DNA of 64,000 bases, from positions 154,840 to 218,839 of the forward strand of contig JADLAV010000031.1 in the NCBI GenBank assembly GCA_020848075.1, read 5' to 3'. This document shows positions 32,939 through 41,744 of this stretch, piece after piece (within the stretch, counting starts at the first letter, position 1; each line of letters begins with the position of its first letter). A model generated the notes under the pieces. The model was not told where the DNA came from, made no database searches, and saw nothing but the letters and a program-made list of their open reading frames with translations. A program made the translations under genes and the position numbers. This stretch comes from Burkholderiales bacterium. Lineage in GTDB: Bacteria; Pseudomonadota; Gammaproteobacteria; Burkholderiales; SG8-39.

Positions 32939-35140
32939 CTAGCGCCGGCGCGCGACCGTCACGCCTTTCACCTCGCCCACCTGCGCCAGCGCCCGGGCGA
33001 GATGGCCGACGTCGCCCACCTCGACCGTGAACTGCATGGTTGCCGTCCCTTGCCGGCTCAGCGTGTTGACCGCGGTCACGTTGATGCCCTCCCGCGAGAA
33101 CACCTCCGAGATGTCGCGCAGGAGACCCTGCCGGTCGTGCGCCTCGACCGACACATCGACCGGGAAGGCGCCGGCGCCGCGCTCGCCCCACGCAGTCTCG
33201 ATCGCCCGCTCGGGATGGCGCGCCAGCAGCGCGCCGAGGCTCTTGCAGCCCGCCCGGTGGACGCTGACGCCGCGGCCGCGCGTGACGAAGCCCACGATCG
33301 GATCGGGCGGCGCCGGCTTGCAGCACCGCGCGAGCTGGGTCATCAGGCGGTCGACTCCCACGATGAGGACGCCTTCGGCCGCGCCGGCCGCCCGGCTCTT
33401 GCGTGCAACCACCGCCTCGGGCGGCGGCGCCGCCTGCGGGCCGCGCAGCGCGACGCGCAGCGCTTGCCCGCCGATTTCATCGCGCCCGACTGCAGCGAAG
33501 AAATCCTCGGTCTTCGCGTACCCGAATTCGCGCGCGAGCCCCTCCAGCTTGGCGCCCGTCACGCCCTCCCGGTGCAGCTCGCGCTCGACAATGGCCCGGC
33601 CCGAAGCGGCGAGTGTCGCCGTCTCGACCGCGTTGAACCACTGCCGCACCTTGTTGCGGGCGCGTGAGCTCGCGAGATACCCGAGCTCCGCGTTCAGCCA
33701 GTCGCGCGACGGGCCGCCGGTCTTCGCCGCGACGATCTCGACCCGCTGCCCGTTCTCGAGCCGGGTGTTGAGCGGCACCATCGCGCCGTCGACCTTGGCG
33801 CCACGACAGCGGTGCCCGAGATCGGTGTGCAGCGCATAGGCGAAGTCCACCGGTGTCGCGCCGGCCGGCAGGTCGATGATGCGACCCTGCGGCGTGAGCA
33901 CGTAGACGGTCTGGTCCAGCGCGGCGCGCTTGGTCTCGGCGACCCAGTCCGCACCGTCCACGACCTCGTCCCGCCAGGCGAGCACCTGCCGCAACACCGC
34001 AATCTGCTCGTCGAACGGGTCGCTCTTTCCGCCCTCACCCGGGCGCCGCGCCTGACGCCCTTCCTTGTAGCGCCAGTGCGCGCCGAGGCCGAGCTCGGCG
34101 TGCCGGTGCATCTCGTGCGTGCGGATCTGCACCTCGAGCGGGCGCCCGTCCGGCCCGACCACCGCGGTGTGCAGCGACCGGTAGAAGTTCGCCTTGGGAC
34201 GCGAGATGTAATCGTCGAACTCGCGCGGGATGGGCTGCCACAGGTTGTGCACGATCCCGAGCGCGGTGTAGCAGTCCTTGATCGAGTCCACGAGCACGCG
34301 CAGTCCGCGCACGTCGTAGAGCTCGGCGAAGTCGAGGTTCTTGCCGCGCATCTTGTGATAGATGCTGTAGATGTGCTTGGGCCGGCCGTTCACCGCCGCC
34401 TGCACGCCGGCGTCGGCGAGCTCGCGCTCGAGGGCGGCCTGCACTGATGCCACGAAGGCCTCGCGCTCGCCGCGCTTCTCCTCGAGCATCCCGGCGATCC
34501 GCTTGTAGAGGTCGGGCTCGAGGAAGCGGAACGCGTAGTCCTCGAGCTCCCACTTGAGCTGCCAGATCCCGAGCCGGTTCGCAAGCGGTGCATAGATGTC
34601 GAGCGTCTCGCGGGCGAGCGGGCGCCGGACGTCGTCGGCGGCCTTGGCGACCGCGCGCATCGTCTGCGTGCGGCTCGCGAGCCGGATGAGCACCACGCGC
34701 AGATCCTCGACCATCGCCAGGAGCATCTTGCGGAGAATCTCGGCCTGCGAGCCCTTCGCGGCGCCCGCATCCTGCGCCGCGAGCCCGCGCGTCACCACGC
34801 GCAAGCGGTTGAGCTTCCAAGTCCCGGCGACGAGCGCGGCGACAGGCTCGCCGAACGCCGCGGTGATCCGCTCGGCGGCGTCCGCCACGTACTCCGGCAC
34901 GGCAAAGAGGAGTCCGGCGGCGCGCGCTTCGCCGTCGAGCCGCAGCGCGCCGAGGATCGCAGCGAGTCCGTGCGCATGGTCGATCGCCGCCTCGCCCGTC
35001 CCGAGCCGTCGGTCCACGTAGGCCTCCGCGGCGAAGCTTCGCGCGCGCGCGACGAGCTCGCGCTCGGCGGGCTCGAGCCCGACGAGCGCCGGCGTGAGCG
35101 CGGCGTTCGACGCTTCGTTGACGGCGGTGACCGAGACCAT
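32939..35140 (-). CDS. relA: (p)ppGpp synthetase RelA
   Basis: Ribosome-associated alarmone synthetase of the stringent response. ATG 35140 (MVSVTAVNEASNAAL) gives 733 residues. The HD-hydrolase region is degenerate: where bifunctional enzymes carry HDxxED, this has FAVPEY, so it should be synthetase-only. The synthetase domain is clear (RPKHIYSIYHKMRGKNLDF, LYDVRGLRVLVDSIKDCY, FYRSLHTAVVGPDGRPLEVQ). A TGS domain (TVYVLTPQGRIIDLP) and a C-terminal ACT domain (VDVSVEAHDRQGLLRDIS) follow. The first 39 residues of the listed ORF are a tandem-repeat leader. It is 28 bp upstream of the CYTH-CHAD gene. Confidence 0.96.
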   Translation of the reverse strand: MVSVTAVNEASNAALTPALVGLEPAERELVARARSFAAEAYVDRRLGTGEAAIDHAHGLAAILGALRLDGEARAAGLLFAVPEYVADAAERITAAFGEPVAALVAGTWKLNRLRVVTRGLAAQDAGAAKGSQAEILRKMLLAMVEDLRVVLIRLASRTQTMRAVAKAADDVRRPLARETLDIYAPLANRLGIWQLKWELEDYAFRFLEPDLYKRIAGMLEEKRGEREAFVASVQAALERELADAGVQAAVNGRPKHIYSIYHKMRGKNLDFAELYDVRGLRVLVDSIKDCYTALGIVHNLWQPIPREFDDYISRPKANFYRSLHTAVVGPDGRPLEVQIRTHEMHRHAELGLGAHWRYKEGRQARRPGEGGKSDPFDEQIAVLRQVLAWRDEVVDGADWVAETKRAALDQTVYVLTPQGRIIDLPAGATPVDFAYALHTDLGHRCRGAKVDGAMVPLNTRLENGQRVEIVAAKTGGPSRDWLNAELGYLASSRARNKVRQWFNAVETATLAASGRAIVERELHREGVTGAKLEGLAREFGYAKTEDFFAAVGRDEIGGQALRVALRGPQAAPPPEAVVARKSRAAGAAEGVLIVGVDRLMTQLARCCKPAPPDPIVGFVTRGRGVSVHRAGCKSLGALLARHPERAIETAWGERGAGAFPVDVSVEAHDRQGLLRDISEVFSREGINVTAVNTLSRQGTATMQFTVEVGDVGHLARALAQVGEVKGVTVARRR

Positions 35141-35193
35141 GGTTTGCGGGCAGAACGCGCTGGAACGCGCCAAGGCATGCCGCCCGGCACGCG

Positions 35194-35258
35194 CGGCACA
35201 GACACGCGGCACAGACACGCCGGACAGACACGCCGGACAGACACGCGGCACGAACACG
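35194..35258. repeat. 13-bp tandem repeat between relA and mtfA
   Basis: Five consecutive 13-bp units: CGGCACAGACACG twice, CCGGACAGACACG twice, then CGGCACGAACACG. They lie in the 263-bp divergent gap, 54 bp upstream of the relA ATG and about 145 bp before mtfA. A 13-bp unit is not a multiple of 3, which argues against coding. Copy-number change would alter the relA leader or promoter spacing. Confidence 0.9.
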
Positions 35259-35403
35259 CGGCGCGACTCGGCGCACGCGGGTTGCTGCCATTATGCCACC
35301 CCCAAGCGCCACCGCGGGCGCGATCGCGCGGTCAACGGAGTGCGCGGGCTCGGCGATAATCGCCGGGATCGGTGCCGCGCCACGAGCCGGCCAGCCCTCC
35401 GAC

Positions 35404-36222
35404 ATGAGCATGATCAAAGAATGGCGCCGCCGGCGCCTCTTGCGGCGCGTGCGCCTCGATCCGGCGCTCTGGGCGCAGGTCACCGCGGCGCTGCCCTTTC
35501 TCGGCTACCTGAACGAGGCCGAGCTCGCGCGGCTGCGCGACATGGCGGTGATCTTCCTGCACGAGAAGGAGATGCACGGCGTGCACGGGGTCGAGCTCGC
35601 GGACGACGTGCGCCTGTCGATCGCGCTGCAGGCGTGCCTCCCCGCCCTGAATCTCGGCCTCGCGCTCTACGACGGCTGGATCGGCATCGTGGTCTACCCG
35701 GGCGAGTTTCGCGTGCATCGCGAGGAGACCGACGAGGACGGCGTGGTGCACCAGTGGGAGGACGAGCTTGCCGGCGAGTCCTGGCCCGGGGGACCGGTCG
35801 TCCTGTCGTGGCAGGACGTGCGGCTCGGCGACGCCGGCTACAACGTGGTCATCCACGAGTTCGCGCACAAGATCGACATGCTGAACGGCGATGCGGACGG
35901 CTATCCGTTCGCACACGCCGGCATGGACGCGGCCGCGTGGCACCGGGCGCTGGAAGAGGGGTACGCGCGCTTCTGCGAGGCGGTTGACCGCGGAGAGCGG
36001 CGCCAGGGGCGCCGCGCCGATGCGTCCGCCGCGATCGACGAGCGCGGGCGCGAGCTGCCGTTCGATCCATATGCGGCGGAGCACCCCGCGGAGTTCTTCG
36101 CGGTGATGAGCGAGGAATTCTTCACCGATCCGCTCACCCTACGCGACGAGGTCCCTGCGCTCTACCGCCAGCTCGCGCTCTTCTACCGTCAGGATCCGGC
36201 GGCGCGGCTCGCAGCGGCGTGA
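35404..36222 (+). CDS. mtfA: MtfA-like zinc peptidase (Mlc titration factor A family)
   Basis: M90-family metallopeptidase; E. coli MtfA binds the repressor Mlc and has aminopeptidase activity. ATG 35404 (MSMIKEWRRRRLLRRVRLDP) gives 272 residues. The zinc motif is VIHEFAHKIDMLNG with a later glutamate in FFAVMSEEFF. The listed ORF's first 37 residues are leader. Mlc is not visible in this window, so the partner here is unknown. It is divergent from relA across the tandem repeat and convergent with the hydrolase gene, with stops only 4 bp apart. Confidence 0.9.
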   Translation: MSMIKEWRRRRLLRRVRLDPALWAQVTAALPFLGYLNEAELARLRDMAVIFLHEKEMHGVHGVELADDVRLSIALQACLPALNLGLALYDGWIGIVVYPGEFRVHREETDEDGVVHQWEDELAGESWPGGPVVLSWQDVRLGDAGYNVVIHEFAHKIDMLNGDADGYPFAHAGMDAAAWHRALEEGYARFCEAVDRGERRQGRRADASAAIDERGRELPFDPYAAEHPAEFFAVMSEEFFTDPLTLRDEVPALYRQLALFYRQDPAARLAAA

Positions 36223-36225
36223 CCG

Positions 36226-37086
36226 TCATGCGGCGCGCAGAAAGCTCCGCACCATCGCGATCTGGTCCGGCTTCATCAGGGTCGGCGCGTGGCCGACCCC
36301 GGCCACTTCGGCCACGTGCGCGCGCGGGCCCCGTTCCTGCATCTCCGCGACGGTCTCGCGCGTGAGCAGATCGGACAGCTCGCCGCGGATCACGAGCGTC
36401 GGGCACGCGATCGTGTCCCACATTCCCCACAACTCGACGTCCTGATGCGGACGGGATGCATTGAACGGCTCGGCGAGCCGCGGATCATAGTGCAGGCAGT
36501 ACGCGCCGTCTGGCTGCTGCCGCACCACATGCTCGGTGAGAAAGCGCCACTCCGCGTCGCTGTGGGGCCCGAACGGGGCGCTCACCGCGCGCACGTAGCG
36601 CTCGGCGTCCGCGAGCGAAGCGAAGCGCGGCGCGAGACCGACATAGGTCGAGATCCGCTCGAGCGATTCCGCCTTGACGAGCGGGCCGGCCTCGTTCAGC
36701 ACCATGCGCCGAACCGGCGCGTCCGGTTGCGCCGCGAGCGCCATGCCGATCAGGCCACCCATCGACGTGCCGACCCAGTCGATCTCCTCCACGTCGAGCC
36801 GCGCGACGAGCGTGACGATGTCGTTCACGTAGGTGGGGATGGCGTACTCGGCAGGATTCTTCAGCCAGTCGGAGAACCCGCGGCCCGGCATGTCCGGGCA
36901 GATCACCCGGTAGTCCGGCGCGAGCGCCTGGGCCAGCGGGTCGAAGTCGCGCGCGCAGCGCGTCAGCCCGTGCACGCAGAGCACCGCGCGCGGATTGTCC
37001 CGCGCACCCCACTCGACGTAGGAGAGCCTGTGCAGCCCGCTCGGGCTGGCGCAGGTGACGGTGCGCCGGCGCAGGGCCTCCTCCAC
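36226..37086 (-). CDS. Alpha/beta hydrolase
   Basis: Serine-type alpha/beta-hydrolase-fold enzyme of unknown substrate. 286 residues. The oxyanion region LCVHGLTRCARDFD, nucleophile elbow GTSMGGLIG (Ser about 110) and catalytic His in GVGHAPTLMKPDQ are present; an Asp in RGELSDLLT is the likely acid. The start is GTG 37086, one base past the stop of a 27-codon ORF. The downstream neighbour mtfA is convergent; the TAXI protein gene lies upstream on the same strand. Confidence 0.88.
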   Translation of the reverse strand: MEEALRRRTVTCASPSGLHRLSYVEWGARDNPRAVLCVHGLTRCARDFDPLAQALAPDYRVICPDMPGRGFSDWLKNPAEYAIPTYVNDIVTLVARLDVEEIDWVGTSMGGLIGMALAAQPDAPVRRMVLNEAGPLVKAESLERISTYVGLAPRFASLADAERYVRAVSAPFGPHSDAEWRFLTEHVVRQQPDGAYCLHYDPRLAEPFNASRPHQDVELWGMWDTIACPTLVIRGELSDLLTRETVAEMQERGPRAHVAEVAGVGHAPTLMKPDQIAMVRSFLRAA

Positions 37087-37087
37087 C

Positions 37088-37171
37088 TCAACGCTCCGCC
37101 GGCGAGAGCGAGCGCCGGGCGACGAGCGCCGCGCCCGTCATGGCCCCCCAGGGGATTCCCTCGTCCGCCAT
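37088..37171 (-). CDS. Possible 27-residue leader ORF before the hydrolase
   Basis: ATG 37171 follows GGGAGGTGG at good spacing and encodes 27 residues (MADEGIPWGAMTGAALVARR...), stopping one base before the hydrolase GTG. The arrangement suggests translational coupling or a leader peptide. It is too short for the ORF track. No homologue was recognised; it could equally be a chance ORF in GC-rich DNA. Confidence 0.3.
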   Translation of the reverse strand: MADEGIPWGAMTGAALVARRSLSPAER

Positions 37172-37237
37172 CGAACCACCTCCCGCGCAACTCGCCTTCG
37201 GCGCGCGGGCGAGCGCGCCCCGCGGAAGGCGCGCCGC

Positions 37238-37243
37238 AGTATA
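37238..37243 (-). promoter_or_regulatory. Candidate -10 element for the hydrolase transcript
   Basis: TATACT on the reverse strand, preceded by TTGC, about 65 bp upstream of the 27-codon ORF. No good -35 is present. It suggests the hydrolase can be transcribed apart from the TAXI gene. Confidence 0.35.
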
Positions 37244-37279
37244 GCAAGCGCTTCGCGCGGTGCGCGCGGCGCCCGGAGG

Positions 37280-38611
37280 TCAGGCGGCGGCTGCGCCGGC
37301 CCCCCGGATGAGCTCACGCACCAGCCTGATGTGCTCGCGCAGCGTGTACACCTCGTGCGCGAACCCGAGCGGTACCCTGATCGCGCTCACTTCGCCCTCG
37401 ATCTCGTCGAGGCGCTCGAACTCCGCCGGCGCGTCGCCGTGCGGCCCGCGGCGCCGCACGTTCTCCTCGATGAACTTCAGCTCGCCGTACCAGCGATAGA
37501 CCTTGCGCCGCACGCGCCACGCGTAGAGGCTCGGGAGGATCCGGACGAGCGGAATCGCCACCGCGAACAGCGGCACGAGCAGCACGATCATGCGGTCCAC
37601 GAGCGTCGCCGCCCAGAACGGCAGGTAGCGCTGCAGGAACGGCGGACCCGACTTGTAGAACCGCTCGGCTTCGCTCAAGAGCGGAAAATCGCTGTCCCCG
37701 GGATTCGGGAACGCACCGAGGCGGTGGAACGGTCCGGCGCCGCCGTGCACCTCCCTCGCCGCCTGCAGGATCAGGTACACGAGCGCCGGGTGCAGGCTCT
37801 CGTGCGCGACGAGATTCGCGGTCGGTGCGACGAGCACGACGTCCTCGGCAGGGATGTCCCGCGCGATGTCGATCGCTCCCCGCGGCAGCACCAGCTTGTG
37901 CAGGTACGGCAGGCGCATCGCATAGGCGTCCGCGCGCGAGAAGCTCATCAGCCCGACCGCGGGCGCGGCAAGGAGCCGGCGCACCGAGTCGGCCTCCGGT
38001 CCGGCCACTACGAACGCGGCATCCACGCTGCCGGCGAGGAGCGCGTCGGCGGCCGCATTCCCCCCCAAGTCGCTCAGCACGGCTGCGCCCCCGGTCATCC
38101 CCGTCGCCTCGAGGAGCGCGAGCGCGAGCTTGCGCGAGCCGCTGCCCGCCGGCCCGACCGCCAGGCGCTTCCCCTTGAGGCGGAGGAGCTGATCGATCGG
38201 CTCGCGCCCGCGGTGGAAGACCCACAGCGGCTCGTAATAGACGCTGCCGAGGGTCACGAGCTCGGGCGCGTCCTTCGCCGTGGCGAGGCCACCCTGAACG
38301 AACGCGAGGGAGACGTCGGACGCCGGATCGTTGAGCCGCGCCAGGTTCTCGACGGCTCCCGACGAGGGACGCAGTTCGAGCCGCACGCCGTCGCGCGCGA
38401 GGATCGCCTGGTAGCGCTGCCCGAACGCGTGATATGCCCCGCCCTCGACGCCGGTCGACATCACGACCGTGCGCGGCGGTGCCGGCTGGACGAACCTGTA
38501 GGCCACCCAGAACGCCGCCGCGACGACGAGCGCGACCGGGAGCGCGACGGCGGTGAGCTCGTGTGGCGTGTAATCGCGGATTCGCTTCATCGGATTCGGT
38601 GCGCCGGACAT
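37280..38611 (-). CDS. TAXI-family TRAP transporter solute-binding protein, membrane-anchored
   Basis: Substrate-binding protein of the TAXI type, but with membrane anchors at both ends. 443 residues from ATG 38611 (MSGAPNPMKRIRDYTP); ATG 38590 is an alternative. One helix lies near 21-42 (AVALPVALVVAAAFWVAYRFV). The binding fold follows (VVMSTGVEGGAYHAFGQRYQ, LRPSSGAVENLARLN, AVGPAGSGSRKLALALL). A second hydrophobic stretch near 345-365 (MIVLLVPLFAVAIPLVRI) precedes a cytoplasmic-looking charged tail. No TRAP permease gene is nearby. It sits between comEC and the hydrolase. Confidence 0.85.
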   Translation of the reverse strand: MSGAPNPMKRIRDYTPHELTAVALPVALVVAAAFWVAYRFVQPAPPRTVVMSTGVEGGAYHAFGQRYQAILARDGVRLELRPSSGAVENLARLNDPASDVSLAFVQGGLATAKDAPELVTLGSVYYEPLWVFHRGREPIDQLLRLKGKRLAVGPAGSGSRKLALALLEATGMTGGAAVLSDLGGNAAADALLAGSVDAAFVVAGPEADSVRRLLAAPAVGLMSFSRADAYAMRLPYLHKLVLPRGAIDIARDIPAEDVVLVAPTANLVAHESLHPALVYLILQAAREVHGGAGPFHRLGAFPNPGDSDFPLLSEAERFYKSGPPFLQRYLPFWAATLVDRMIVLLVPLFAVAIPLVRILPSLYAWRVRRKVYRWYGELKFIEENVRRRGPHGDAPAEFERLDEIEGEVSAIRVPLGFAHEVYTLREHIRLVRELIRGAGAAAA

Positions 38612-38658
38612 CGCGCCACGCCGATTATACGGGCGGGTTGGCCCGCCCCGGCCCGCCA

Positions 38659-41016
38659 TCACCGCGCTGGGTCACCGCGCGTGCGCCAGTAGCGGCGGCC
38701 GCGATCCCGCTCGGCCGCCGCCTCGAAGCCCGCCGGGCTCAGGGTGAAGGTGACCGCGCCGTCGCCGTCGGTTCGCCATCGTCGCGCCCCCGCGTAGCGC
38801 GCCACGACGTCGTCCTTCGGATGCCCGAAGCGATTGCGATAGCCGACGGAGAACACCGCCTCCGCGGGCGCCACTGCGGCGACGAAGCCCGGCGTGGACG
38901 ACGTGCGGCTCCCGTGGTGAGGCACAAGCAGCACGCGCGCACCGAGCACGGCGCCGCGCGCGACGAGCGCCGCCTCGTCGCGCGCTTCGATGTCGCCTGC
39001 GAGCAAGACCGCGCCCCGAGCGGTCTCGATGCGGAGCACGCAGCTGCGCGAGTTCGGCTTGAGCCGGCTGTCGCCGTAGCTCGCCGCGGTCGGGTGCAGG
39101 ATGGAGAATGCGACGCCGTCCCACGTCCAGCGTTGTCCGGCCTGGCACGGCAGGCGATAGGGCGCCTGCGCCAGGCGGTCGGCCGCGAGCGGCGAGAACA
39201 CCTGCCCGACCTCGACCGCACCGAGAACACTCGATGCGCCGCCCGCGTGATCGGCATCGTCGTGCGTGATGACCATGGCGTCGAGATACGCAACCCCTGC
39301 CGCCCGAAGATGCGGCACGACCACGCGCTCACCCGCATTCGCATTCGCGTCCGCGCCGTAGGCGGGCCCGGCGTCATACAGGAGCGTGTGCCCGCGGGTC
39401 CGCACCACCACCGCCAGCCCCTGTCCGACATCGAGGACCTCGACCTGCGCCGTGCCCTCCGGCAGCAGTGCCGGCGGCACGGCGAACATCGGCGCAAGGA
39501 GCAGGAGCCCGTGCAAGCGCGCCGGCGCACCGCGCGGCAGCAGCAGCCACGCGATGCCGGCCAGCGCGAGCGGCAGCGTCCATCCGGCCGGGGCGTGCTG
39601 CTGCCAGACCGCGGCAGGCGCCGCCGCGAGCGGGGCAAGCACCACCATCAGCCACTCGAACACCCAGTGCGCGAGGCGAGCGAGCGCATCGCCCGGCCAC
39701 AGCGCGCCCGCGAGCGCGAGCGGCGTGACCACGAAGCTCACCACCGGGATCGCGATCGCGTTCGCGACCGGCGAGACGAGCGACACCTGCCCGAACAGGA
39801 CGAGCAGCAGCGGTGCGAGCCCGATCGTCACCGCCCATTGCATGCGAGCCCACGCGACCAGCCAGTGGCCGCGCCGCGTCGCCCCCGCACCGGCGTAGAA
39901 GATGGCGGCGACCGCGCCGAAAGAGAGCCAGAACCCCGGGGCGTTGACTGCCCACGGATCGAGCAGGAGCACGATGCCGAGCGCCGCGCAGAGGACCTTT
40001 GACGCCGCGTCGCAGCGGTCCAGCCAGAGCGCCGCCGCCGCCACGCCGATCATGTAGAGGGTTCGCTGCGCGGGAATCTCGAAACCGGCCAGCAGGCAGT
40101 ACGCAAGCGCGGCCGCGAATCCGGCCACGGCCGCCGCCTTGCGCGCGGGCAGGCGTAGCGTGAGCCGCACCGAGCGGCGCCATAGCCCGTAGGCGACGAG
40201 CGCCGCGAGCCCCGAGATCATCGTCACGTGCAGGCCCGAGATGCTCATCAGGTGATTCACGCCCGTGCGCGTGAACACCTGCCAGTCCGCCGGATCGATC
40301 GCACGCTGATCGCCGATCGCGAGCGCGATAACCACGCCGGCGTAGCGGTGCTCGGGCAGCGCCTCCAGGAACTTCGCGCGCAGCCGCTCGCGCAGGCGCT
40401 CCACGAAATAGGCCGGCCGCGCGACGTACGGGGCGAGCCGCACCGGCTCGCCGCGCGCCGACACGTAACCGGTGGCGCCGATCCCGCGCTCGAGGAGCCA
40501 GGCTTCGAAGTCGAAGCCGTGCGGATTCGCGAGACCGTGCGGGCGGCGTAGCCGCACGGGGAACGCCCAGCGCTCCCCGGCGTGCACCGGCGCGAATGCC
40601 TGGCCTGTCCCGGCGTCGAGGTCGTGGTACCAGGCGAGCAGGATGCGGCCGGGAACCCGGATCGTGCCGGGCTCGGCGCGCTCGACGTCGAGCGTGAACC
40701 GCACGCCGCGCTCGAAGGGCTGCGGGAGGCTCGCGATCACGCCGGTGATCACGATGTCACGCCCCTCCAGCGTGGGCTCGAGCCGATCGGCGAGGCGCAC
40801 GTGAGCGAAGCCCGCCGCCCACGACCCACCCAGGACTGCCGCCGCGACGGCGCTGGCGATGCGTGGCACCACGGCGCGGCGCCCAAGGGCTCGCGCATCC
40901 GCCCAGACGCCGAGCGCGGCGACCGCGCTCGCCACGATCGGCCCCGGCGCCGGGAGCCCAGGCAGCTGCTGGACGAGCCAGATGCCGGCGGCGAACGCGA
41001 GAAGGTCGAAGCGCAT
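38659..41016 (-). CDS. comEC: ComEC/Rec2 family DNA internalisation protein
   Basis: Inner-membrane channel for single-stranded DNA uptake in natural transformation. ATG 41016 (MRFDLLAFAAGIWLV) gives 785 residues; the 115 additional residues of the listed ORF are outside the family. It has an N-terminal membrane and OB-type segment (DUF4131), the Competence domain with many helices (VNHLMSISGLHVTMISGL), and a C-terminal metallo-beta-lactamase-like domain (LEVDVGQG-type LDVGQGLAVVV, ITHDDADHAGG, LLVPHHGSRTSS). DNA uptake in this organism also needs type IV pili, which are not in this window. Confidence 0.94.
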   Translation of the reverse strand: MRFDLLAFAAGIWLVQQLPGLPAPGPIVASAVAALGVWADARALGRRAVVPRIASAVAAAVLGGSWAAGFAHVRLADRLEPTLEGRDIVITGVIASLPQPFERGVRFTLDVERAEPGTIRVPGRILLAWYHDLDAGTGQAFAPVHAGERWAFPVRLRRPHGLANPHGFDFEAWLLERGIGATGYVSARGEPVRLAPYVARPAYFVERLRERLRAKFLEALPEHRYAGVVIALAIGDQRAIDPADWQVFTRTGVNHLMSISGLHVTMISGLAALVAYGLWRRSVRLTLRLPARKAAAVAGFAAALAYCLLAGFEIPAQRTLYMIGVAAAALWLDRCDAASKVLCAALGIVLLLDPWAVNAPGFWLSFGAVAAIFYAGAGATRRGHWLVAWARMQWAVTIGLAPLLLVLFGQVSLVSPVANAIAIPVVSFVVTPLALAGALWPGDALARLAHWVFEWLMVVLAPLAAAPAAVWQQHAPAGWTLPLALAGIAWLLLPRGAPARLHGLLLLAPMFAVPPALLPEGTAQVEVLDVGQGLAVVVRTRGHTLLYDAGPAYGADANANAGERVVVPHLRAAGVAYLDAMVITHDDADHAGGASSVLGAVEVGQVFSPLAADRLAQAPYRLPCQAGQRWTWDGVAFSILHPTAASYGDSRLKPNSRSCVLRIETARGAVLLAGDIEARDEAALVARGAVLGARVLLVPHHGSRTSSTPGFVAAVAPAEAVFSVGYRNRFGHPKDDVVARYAGARRWRTDGDGAVTFTLSPAGFEAAAERDRGRRYWRTRGDPAR

Positions 41017-41156
41017 GCGGCGCGGCCCGCCGGTCGGCAAGTGGGGATCAGCGGAGAACGCGCGAGCCGCGCCTGCGGTTGATCGCCGCTGCGCATATCC
41101 CGGGTAGAATCGCGCTGCAGACGGCGCGCGATCACTCGAGTGGCGCCGGCCGATGC

Positions 41157-41720
41157 ATGCCCCGCAAGCTTCTCCGCAAATTCCTGCCCACGAGCGAGGA
41201 GATCCACCGGAACCGGTACGTCGGCCGGTTCGGCGGCCTGCTGCGCCATCCCAATCTCTGGCACCTGAACCGCCACTCGGTCTCGGGCGGCGTGGCGGTC
41301 GGCCTCTTCTCGGGGTTGGTGCCCGGGCCGTTCCAGATGCTGACCGCGCTCGCGCTCGCAATTCCGCTGCGGGTGAACCTGCCGGTTGCGCTCGCCACGA
41401 CCCTCTACACCAACCCGTTCACGATCGTGCCGCTCTACATCGCGGCCTTTTACATCGGCAGCCTGCTCACCGGCGCCCCGCTGGGCGCGATGGTCGAGCC
41501 GCCCGCATTCGCGTGGTCCGATCTCGCGCAGTCGGTCGCGGCGCTCGCCCACTGGGCGATCTCGCTCGGCAAGCCGCTTGCGGTCGGGCTGGTGGCGCTT
41601 GCGCTGTCGCTCGCTGCGCTCGGCTGGATCGGCGTGCAGGTCGCATGGCGCGCGTGGGTGGTGGTGCAGTGGCGGCGCCGGCGTCTGCGCCGTGCGAAGC
41701 CCGGCTCCCGCGGCTTGTGA
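41157..41720 (+). CDS. DUF2062 membrane protein
   Basis: Small inner-membrane protein of unknown function. 187 residues from ATG 41157 (MPRKLLRKFLPTSEEI). The DUF2062 core is visible: SGGVAVGLFSGLVPGPFQ, ALAIPLRVNLPVALATTLYTNPFT and IVPLYIAAFYIGSLL. Three or four hydrophobic stretches are apparent, and it ends in an Arg-rich tail. It is divergent from comEC (140 bp gap, with a TAGAAT near 41105) and convergent with lolD. A neighbouring position to comEC recurs in betaproteobacteria. Confidence 0.88.
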   Translation: MPRKLLRKFLPTSEEIHRNRYVGRFGGLLRHPNLWHLNRHSVSGGVAVGLFSGLVPGPFQMLTALALAIPLRVNLPVALATTLYTNPFTIVPLYIAAFYIGSLLTGAPLGAMVEPPAFAWSDLAQSVAALAHWAISLGKPLAVGLVALALSLAALGWIGVQVAWRAWVVVQWRRRRLRRAKPGSRGL

Positions 41721-41744
41721 GGCGCGCGCTCGAGGCGCGAAGGC

